Assembly: GCA_028023455.1 (NCBI GenBank) | Contig: JAQFVV010000565.1 | Coordinates: 312,001 to 376,000, forward strand | Direction of reading: 5' to 3' | Length of the DNA stretch: 64,000 nt | From: Epiperipatus broadwayi | Taxonomy: Eukaryota > Onychophora > Udeonychophora > Euonychophora > Peripatidae | Shown here: piece after piece, positions 55,526-64,000 of the stretch | Layout of the letters: every line of letters starts with the position of its first letter | How positions within the stretch are numbered: the stretch's first letter is position 1 | Notes under the pieces: model-generated | Told to the model about the DNA's origin: nothing | The model's input: the letters and a program-made list of their open reading frames with translations, nothing else | The model's database searches: none | Made by a program: the position numbers and the translations under genes

Positions 55526-56899
55526 GACATATACTTATCAAGGCAATGGTCTTCTTCCAGATATTGGATACTGTTCCACATATAACAATTTACATATTTT
55601 ATCACAGGTGTCAAATTCAATTAGTCCAGGGATGGACAACTTCTGAACATTCTGTTTTTTTGAAAGTCCATAATCCACTCACATATTTTTTCAAAATATG
55701 TATAGTAAAACAATCTTCAATAGAATGCGCTTATTTTTTTAATTAAAAAATGTCATTGAAAAATATACATAATTTAAAATTCCTATGTAACAAATTTCTG
55801 TTCCCAATGATGTCATTACAATTGCAAAGTTGCAATTTTTTGATAAGATGTTGCAACTGTTTGTTTATTTTTGGTGATGAAACAACAAGCCTGCGTTTCC
55901 AATGGTTTCGTGGTCGGAGCACTCAAACCCGCAAACAGTAATGATCTTGTGACATTAATAAATTTTGAAATAATGTAAATTAATGTTACATCTTCAATTT
56001 TAAACCTTTAAATATTATGGTTCTTACACATCAGATAAGTTCAACCTATCTCACACTAAAATAAGATGCCTCATCTATGAATAAAACAGTGATCCCATTG
56101 CTATTTAAATACCACAGTAGATACAAATAAATAATTAAGATCATAATAACTGCTAGGTATTTCTTATCATACTCATAAACATATTAAAAGAAGCAATATA
56201 TTCAAAAACCCTAATGCATAATTTACATAAATCAACACTACATTATGTGGCATAAAATCTTACCACATAATAGCCCAACTAAGTAGTTAATATGCCATCA
56301 AGATGAAGCTGAAATATACCTTACAGATTTATCAACCTTGCAGATCTTAATTCTGACCACATATTTATATATTAAACAGACATTCTTACAAATCGATGAA
56401 CTTACACTGCAAGTGCAAGTGTACAAATTCTCCAGAAACATTCAGCGTAAAACACTTCTATTTAACCATATTAAATCAACTGTGGTCTTTTGAACTACTT
56501 TTCTAAACAGTTCTATTTAATCAGTATCAGAAGACACAAATGATTATGGTCGTTCCAGTTTTTAAAAAAAAAACACAAAGTAATAATAGTTGTATTATAT
56601 CACAAATGTCTTTGCACACGACTATACAAATCAATCTGTGAACTACTAAAGCAATCACATATATAAGTTGCTGGTTCATTAGTTGAGTTGGAGTGATATT
56701 TTGTTTTTTAAATATTTGATTATACCTATTAGTAGTACTCCAACAAATTGTATTTTCTGCCATAATCTCCTAGTAAAAACAACATTGCACTCTTGGAAAA
56801 TATCTTTATAATGTGAAAACAGTCCAGTTCTCATGAAAATATGGCTAAAGTTTACCATTGAACACCTTTTTAGGAAGTCTTCCATTGTTCATTTCACAG
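55526..56899. other. Spacer, nothing recognised
   Basis: Small frames at 55546-55746, 55750-55941 (+) and 56527-56763, 56679-56885 (-) have no recognisable motif. Confidence 0.35.
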
Positions 56900-57330
56900 G
56901 TTCAATCTATTGAAGATCCTGATTTCATAATGGTGGACTCTATAGTACCATATCTTCATGAGATGAATGAGCAATACAAGACTTGATAATGTCACATCCA
57001 AAAAGTTGTAACCCGATTTGATCTTATGATCTTGACATTATATTTTAGAAATTTACAGAGCATCCTTAGATAAAGCTTTTTTGACTTTATGTTATGATAA
57101 TAATGTGTCCATGTCTCACTTCCATACAATGAATTGGGTGACTTCTCTTAATAGCAGACTTTTAATTTAATGAATGCTACTAGTGACATTGTTGTATATT
57201 CCCAGTACAAATATCCATGTCTTGCTTCCATACAATGAATTGGGTGACTTCTCTTAATTGCAGTCTCTTAATTTAATGAATGCTACTATTGGTGTTGTTG
57301 TATATTCCAGGTACAAATAATCCTGCAATA
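56900..57330 (-). pseudogene. Decayed LINE C-terminal fragment
   Basis: Read on -, the peptide SPNSLYGSETWTHYYHNIKS (about 57080-57140) matches the YGSETWT block that follows the RT domain in LINE proteins. The surrounding sequence has stops. Part of it was later duplicated in tandem (57106-57320). Confidence 0.5.
57106..57320. repeat. Tandem duplication of ~105 bp
   Basis: TTCCATACAATGAATTGGGT...GACTTCTCTTAAT...TTTAATTTAATGAATGCTAC...GTTGTATATTCC occurs from about 57121 and again from about 57226. Confidence 0.88.
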
Positions 57331-59116
57331 ATTTTAATAGTACTCATGATGGACTCTCACATCTCCACTTTAAGGTTTCCCACCTACCCCTCCAAACGTT
57401 TTTCAATATATTTGTCTGAATCCTTACTACTATCTTCTGCTTTTTAAATCATCATTTGGCATTCTTTGATAACTTTTGTTCTTGTTAGCAATATAAGCAG
57501 AACACTCCATTTTCAAAGACTTAGAAATAGCCCATTTTGTCTGCAATTTCTTCATAAGACAAATTATTTCCAGTACTTTTAATTAATACTGGATATTATA
57601 TCACTAGGTATGGCTAGAACATAACTAGCATTTAATGTTCATTGATAGTTCCAGATTAAATTATTCTTACAAAAAAATATACTTCTCAGAATGTAATTTT
57701 TACATGGCTTCATTTTAAATATATCACAGTTTTGACTGATTTATTTTTCTTCAGATATAAAAACAATTGTGCTACAATTATCTACAATATGAATATACAA
57801 TAACTGCATTATATGTTTTAAGAAATTCATAAAGTATTGTATAACTAAAGTCTATAGAGAATGGTAGTAGCGTATTCACAAGAAGACTATTGAACAGTTG
57901 ACACTGATAACTGATTGGATAAGTATAGATAATAAATTATTATACTTGCCTTATAAAGTGCATAGAAGAGAGTGTTATTAAAGTTTGTTTATATTAGTAT
58001 CAACATTGTAGATAATAGAATAAAGTGAAAAGTAAATAATTCTGTTTACAGAGATCATCCGGCATCAATTAAAGCAAACAAAATAAAATTAACGAAGTAA
58101 ATAAAAAATAATATACTAGAAATATATGTGGTAGGATTAATATTATCCATAGAGGAAACATGTCTGTATGATTAAAAAATAATTGACTTAAATTTTGTGA
58201 AACTGGTGCAGATTTTAAAATAAAACCAAGATTATAAGTGATATTTCTCCCATTAATTAAGCTGAAGGTATTTGTTTAGAAACAGTGCTCTTTAGTCCTC
58301 ACCATTTCTTCATTCTCAAACAGCTATCTGTAAAAATTCTTTTATCAACTGTGTTTTGTGGCAGTAACAATTGATTTATTACTTCAAAAAAATCTGAAGA
58401 AATCTAGCAGTTAAATTATAAAGGATCTGAATCCAATCTACACAATCATTGACTGACAGAGAACACCTTGTGAAAGTAATTGTACACTGATTCTTTTGTT
58501 GTTAGCAGTCAGCAAAGAAAGTGTAACCTTCATAGTGTGTGATTAAATATTCATGACTACATTCACAACATATTTGTATAATAATTAATTAAAAACCAAA
58601 ATATACATGATTATACTTTAATTTTAGTCAAAAATGTTTTTCTTTTTACAAAGACAAGTTTAAAAAAGTATCTCAATGATTAAAAAAGAAACTGACTGTT
58701 AATGACTTGTAAACACAGTAGTATGAAACTTTGGTGACGTTTTAATAATTATAAATACAGTTTCAAATTTTAGAACAGAATTTTAAAGATTTATAATGGC
58801 TTAACATAATTTTGTTAGCATTTTACAAATAAAATTTAATTAATGAAAATTTTGTTAATTTTCTTTTTTCAGTAGCATTACGAGTAGACAAAAAGAAAAA
58901 ATAATTGTTCTCATTATGTAATTCATTTAATTTTTTCTATAATTGTAAAGTTCAAATATAATTTTTTGGGATGTTTTTCATTTGTAAATTTATTATTCTA
59001 ACACATGAGCTCAATTAAAATAGAATTGAGATTTAAATACTAAAATAAAATGTTGAATGCAAAAAATGGCACCAGAGTGAACAATGAAAATGTCAATCTG
59101 TTGAAAGGGTACTTGA
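57331..59116. other. AT-rich spacer, nothing recognised
   Basis: 57331-57560 is slightly less AT-rich and may belong to the LINE fragment before it, but I see no motif. Confidence 0.35.
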
Positions 59117-59701
59117 TATATATCATCATCAACAACCATTAACAATCCACTGCAGGATAAAGGTCTCTCCAAGTTTAATCCATCTTCTCTGATCTTTAGC
59201 TTTTCTTCTACACATCACCCCTGCACACTTTCTTATTTCATCCATCTATCTCACATGTGACCTCTTTCTGGGTTTTTACAATATCTTGGAATCCAGTCTA
59301 AGATTTCAATTGTCCATCTATTATCATTTCTTCTAGCAATATATCCAGCCCAACTACACTTCAATCTTTTAATTTTTTCAGTGAGGTCAGTAACATCTGT
59401 TTGTTTTCTTACCCATACATTGCATTTTTGATCTCTTCTTGTTACTCCCAACATGCATCTCTCCATACTTCTTTGAGTGGTCTGGAGTCTCTGTATTGCT
59501 CCAAGTCTCAGATCCATAAGTAAGAACTGGTAAAACACATTTGTTAAAAACCTTCCTTTTCAAACACATAGGCATATTTCCTTTTAGTATCAAGTTATTT
59601 CTACCAAAAGCACTCCAGCCAAGTTTAATTCTATGATTAATTTCATCCATTATGTTTCCATCTGTATTAATAATATGACCAAGGTATTTGTAACTATTAA
59701 C

Positions 59702-59706
<5 letters not shown>
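59117..59706 (-). pseudogene. 5'-truncated RTE-like LINE copy, same family as 1-2860
   Basis: On - it matches the LINE from about position 2255 to its 3' end, including NHRIKLGWSAFGRNNLILKG, AIQRLQTTQRSMERCMLGV and TEKIKRLKCSWAGYIARRND. A 14-bp deletion after YGSETW shifts the frame, so the match is split between 59387-59650 and 59251-59538. The 3' end carries the family tail (GATGATGAT) next to ATATATAT. The 5' truncation point abuts a (TA)n tract. 5' truncation is the usual outcome of LINE insertion. Confidence 0.9.
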
Positions 59707-59745
<39 letters not shown>

Positions 59746-59758
59746 ATATATATATATT
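59707..59758. repeat. (TA)n microsatellite
   Basis: Two TA runs joined by one phase break (ATATTATA), directly at the truncated end of the LINE copy. Confidence 0.93.
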
Positions 59759-62700
59759 GTACCCTCACTTCTCGATATATGATATAATTTAAAGTATGAC
59801 TAGCTCAATCAAATCATTATGCTCGGCTAAAATATGTACAACTATCTTTAATATATTTTATAATATTATAACTTATCAGATTTATTACAAACTTATCAAA
59901 AATTAATATAGTTCAATATTGTGTACTAATTAAATAAATATTTACTAAAATCATGAGACTGTGAAGTGAAGTTACAATTGGTAATCAGATTTACATTGAG
60001 TCAATGTCTTTCCAAGACACTGTCTCAATGGCATAAGAATACTATTACTTCTACATTATCTCATTACTAACTCTACAGCATTCTTATGACTTTTATAAAT
60101 TATCTTTAATAATAATAGATAAATAAATCTCAATCTATTGTTAAGGAAATATAATTAAAATGATCTCAGGTTCTTTTAATTATCTTAAAGTAATAATAAT
60201 TCATGTAGATAGGAATGATAAGGGATTTAATATCAAACCTAAATACACCTAACTTATTCTAATAATAATCACTAACAATAATAATCTTTAGGGTATATCT
60301 TAATCTTATCTATTGGGTTATACTTTAAATCATTAAGAAAATAAGTAAATCATATACATGTCTTTCATTTCCATATAGTATCTTAATTTTAAAATAGACC
60401 AAAATCTTATAATTCAACAATTTGTGGCAATAAATAATCTTATACTTTTATATTGTGCATTATAATCATTTTATGACCATTGTAATATTATATGTTAATG
60501 TCAATCAATTTCTATAAATTATATTAAGAAAATATTGTGTTTCTTTCTCAAATAATAAAATAATAAATTCGTATTGTGCAAATATTATGTTTATTCAAAT
60601 TATCTGTTGTCAAATGCTGTGGTGTAAAATAATGAATTTAACACATCTTTTAAACAACTTAACAAATTTATTTACATTAACTTTAACAAATAATTTATTT
60701 ACACTATTTACATTTAAATGGAACTAAAGAAAATAAAAAAAAATAAGAAAAATAATAATACAAGATTTTTACACTGTTATTATTTCCATAACTATAAGTA
60801 GATAATTTATACATTTCAGAGAATGTTTTATTAATAAAATTCAATTAAGTTTATGACTTTAATTTACATAAACATTACTTATTATCAATTAATATAAGAA
60901 AAGATTTTATGTAAGATATCATTCATGTAGCATGTATGTAAATAAACAAACTTTAATAATTTAAATGTTATTTCACTTAAGTCCTACTGTTATTTATATT
61001 ATAATGTATAAGGCTGTATTACATTTATTATCAGTATCACTCAAATATTAATTAATGTATCAACTGATATAACTTTGCAGTATAATAACAATTATTGACT
61101 ATCACTGTTTATTTCATTCCGATATGATATCATACTACATGTCTTATTAGAATATGCAATACGTATATGTACTTTTAAAAAATAATATTTAAAATTATTC
61201 AATAATTTCAACTTTTATAAAGTATTATATCAAATAAATTCTATGATTCTTTTCCATTTTAAATCATTACTTTTCTTTACTTATTATTCCTATTCCTTTA
61301 TAAAACTACTACCTACAAAAGTCATTTTAACCCTATTTAATTTCAGAAAACAAATGACTAATTTCAAAATAAAATAATAACGATCCAAACTCTCTTATAC
61401 CTCATCCTCTATATACAATAAGTCTTCAATCACGATATAAATTTCTATGTAAAATTAACGTAACTCATCTAATAAAAATAAAATAAAATATAGACCTTAT
61501 ATACTTCTTACTAACTTTAAAAGAAAAAAAAAAAAAACTTACACTAGTATAATAAATCTGATTTCTAATATTGGAACAGAAACATTGAAATTCATTCACG
61601 AAAGAATCATATAATTATTTCTAGGGTATCATATTACGTTATACTAAATTTATATCATCAATTAAAAATATGCATATTAAAATAAAACTGCTATTATTAG
61701 TCTTGTGCGTATATATTATTTAAATATTAATACATTCATTCAATAATCATATAACATTTGGTTGATCTAAAGAAAACATAGTAAATACATCAAATTATTA
61801 TTATTATTACACAATTTTTACCATAAATAAGACTTCAATGTACAGTCCATCACGATGTCCTCCAGGATTCCAATTTTACAAAATAATTTCACATTTACAC
61901 TCAACAATTATTCTTTAAAATATTACGTGTTGTATAATTATAAAATAAACTTTATGCAATAAAAGGTTATATTAGTATTTAGTTATTATTTAAAAAAAAA
62001 TGTAAATGTACCTTTCCTATCTTTAATAAATCAATAATTAATGAAATATTTATGTTAGTTAATAAATAAAAATGTTACATAACATTCAACGGTGTTTTCT
62101 TTCCAGTTATAATGTTCTTTTTCCTAGGCACAAATTTTCACCAAACACTACTTCCTTTTCCGGTACATCACGTGTTCTTTAAAAGTTTTTATGATAAAAT
62201 GAAAACGTTCTTTTTTTTTAAAAATAAAATAAAAGTCAAAGTCAGTTCCATTATTAACAAAATAAAATTAAAATAATTTATAGGATCCATATTTTCTTCT
62301 TTATAGGAAAATTATTTCAAAGTTATTATCTTTTAGCATTAATTTATAATTTATAAGTTCTTGTTTAATTATTTTCTAACTTTACTTGGATATCCACATG
62401 TAATTGATTTGCGCATTCCGTAATAGATATTAGGTAAGATTATTTTAGAGTCTTCTATACGACCAGCGTTTAGACTTTAATAATTCAATAATTTTTACTT
62501 ATAAGTATTTCTTGGCCAATTAACTTCCGATTTATTTGCCTTATAAAACTATCAAAATTTAGTCTTTTAAACCATAAAGACTTAACAAGGCAAATATTTA
62601 TACAATTACTGTTATATATTATATCTTTACCAAGATATATATTTAAATTTAGAATTTAAAAATACTTGCTTCATAAAGAAGTATTTCTCATTTTTCAAAT

Positions 62701-64000
62701 ATCTATTTTATAAAAATTAATTACATTAACTTTTAAATTTATACAAAGTCCAACGTATTACTTTTAGGCATATAATAACTCTGCTAGTCAATCCAGCGTT
62801 TGTTAAATTTTCAGTATAAAATCTCCAATACATTTTATCCTTATACGATGTCATCATGATTATTTGATAGTAAATTGAGCTTCAGTAAGGAAACGATTAA
62901 TAGGGAATTACAATAAATTAACACTGCATATTCATTGGTAACTTTTATAAATTATTCTTAAAATACTCTCTAATAATTTTAAAAACGATTTTAAGAGCGT
63001 CTATAATCACTTAGCTATTTCTAATAGCACTCTTTACTTTAAGAATTTCAATCACAAGTCACCTCCTAACAATTGAACTTTGGTTTTATACCGGAAGAAA
63101 ACTCCCACTTGATTGGTGAATTAAACAATTGACTTGCTAACTTATTTACATATTTCACCAACAAGACAGAATTAAAAATAAATAATGACTTATTTAATAT
63201 TTATTATTTATCACATTATTAAATTCTTAAATCAATATTCATCGTTTATTTAAATCCATTAAACATTTTTTTAAAATATACTTTCTTACTTAACTTTTAC
63301 GTTTAACTTTTATAAGATTATTTTTATAAATAAATTAAGTCTATTTTTATTCGTGATGTTTTTAAGCAGTATTTTTAAAATCAGATTTAATATTTCACAT
63401 TAATTATCTTTACTTTTATCTCATGATAGCCAAAATAATATTTATAAATTTTATAATAAAATTTTTAGAATAGCTTTGCAACTTTACTAAAAAAAACTCC
63501 CAAGCATGTGTGTACGTATTTTAATTAACATCTGTTTTTTATAACAGAGCTACAGACGCTTGTAATAATCTAAAAATAAACTAACAATACATTTTTTAAA
63601 AATAAATATTTTTTAAAATAAATATTATATTATAACAGCTTTTAAAATAATAATTCGATATTATTAAAATCAAATATTAATCTTCTATCATGGAATACTA
63701 ATAATTAAAATATTTATATTCATTTATTAAATATTAATTTTTATCAACAATAAATATATGCATTTAATTTTAACTTGTCTTTTAAAACTTTAACTTTAAA
63801 CATTTATTTATCAAATTTATTAATGCAGTATTGCTTATGGCCAGTTTTCCCAACCATATACTTTTATCATTCCCATTGAAATGTCTCTCTCAAACATCAG
63901 CACAATTTTCACATATCAAATACTCATGAATTACTTTAATTACACTTTTTTAAAAGACTGTTATAAACAAAATTAAAATCATATAACCAAACACATCTTA
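59759..64000. other. Very AT-rich terminal region without recognisable genes
   Basis: No frame of 60 or more codons and no repeat shared with the rest of the window. A short imperfect hairpin lies at 59994-60032 (CATTGAGTCAATGTCTT / AAGACACTGTCTCAATG). The drop in repeat density compared with 19-56 kb is marked. Confidence 0.45.

Overview
The window is AT-rich (roughly three-quarters A+T by eye), CpG-poor metazoan DNA made mostly of transposable-element material. No host gene can be supported. The evidence for an animal nuclear genome is the mix of an RTE-type LINE, a Ty3/Gypsy LTR element, a mariner-like remnant, several tRNA-derived SINE families and many (TA)n and (CA)n microsatellites. 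The phylum cannot be fixed from this sequence; an invertebrate (mollusc, arthropod or cnidarian) fits best, and this is inference.

Layout. 1-2860: a nearly intact RTE-like LINE on +, open from the window edge and interrupted by one nonsense codon. 3249-3640: a tRNA-derived SINE. 3694-10706: a complete young Gypsy element with two ~1.54 kb LTRs, a 4-bp target duplication inside a (TA)n tract, and an intact protease-RT-RNaseH-integrase frame, but almost no gag. 10711-19560: AT-rich DNA with little recognisable content. 19640-41020: a dense field of dispersed repeats (SINEs, inverted SINE dimers, foldback elements, minisatellites, decayed LINE pieces). 41185-41760: a decayed mariner on -. 42000-46900: mostly unexplained. 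46900-59706: more foldbacks, a ~72-bp satellite, three further LINE fragments including a 5'-truncated RTE copy on -. 59760-64000: very AT-rich, nothing recognised.

Functional picture. The RTE-like LINE is one family with at least three copies here (1-2860, 24236-24705, 59117-59706), and such LINEs are candidates for supplying the machinery that moves the SINEs; one SINE has a clean 16-bp target duplication. The Gypsy copy inserted recently (LTRs differ by 8 substitutions, all transitions, six at CpG sites). It keeps enzymes but lacks capsid and nucleocapsid coding, so it would need an outside Gag. Its LTR carries a TATA box, a poly(A) signal and a consensus splice donor and acceptor, suggesting a leader intron.

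The most unusual property of the window is how often unrelated repeat families occur as head-to-head inverted pairs able to fold into long hairpins. Two such elements are bounded by 13-14 bp direct repeats, which look like retroposition rather than cut-and-paste transposition.
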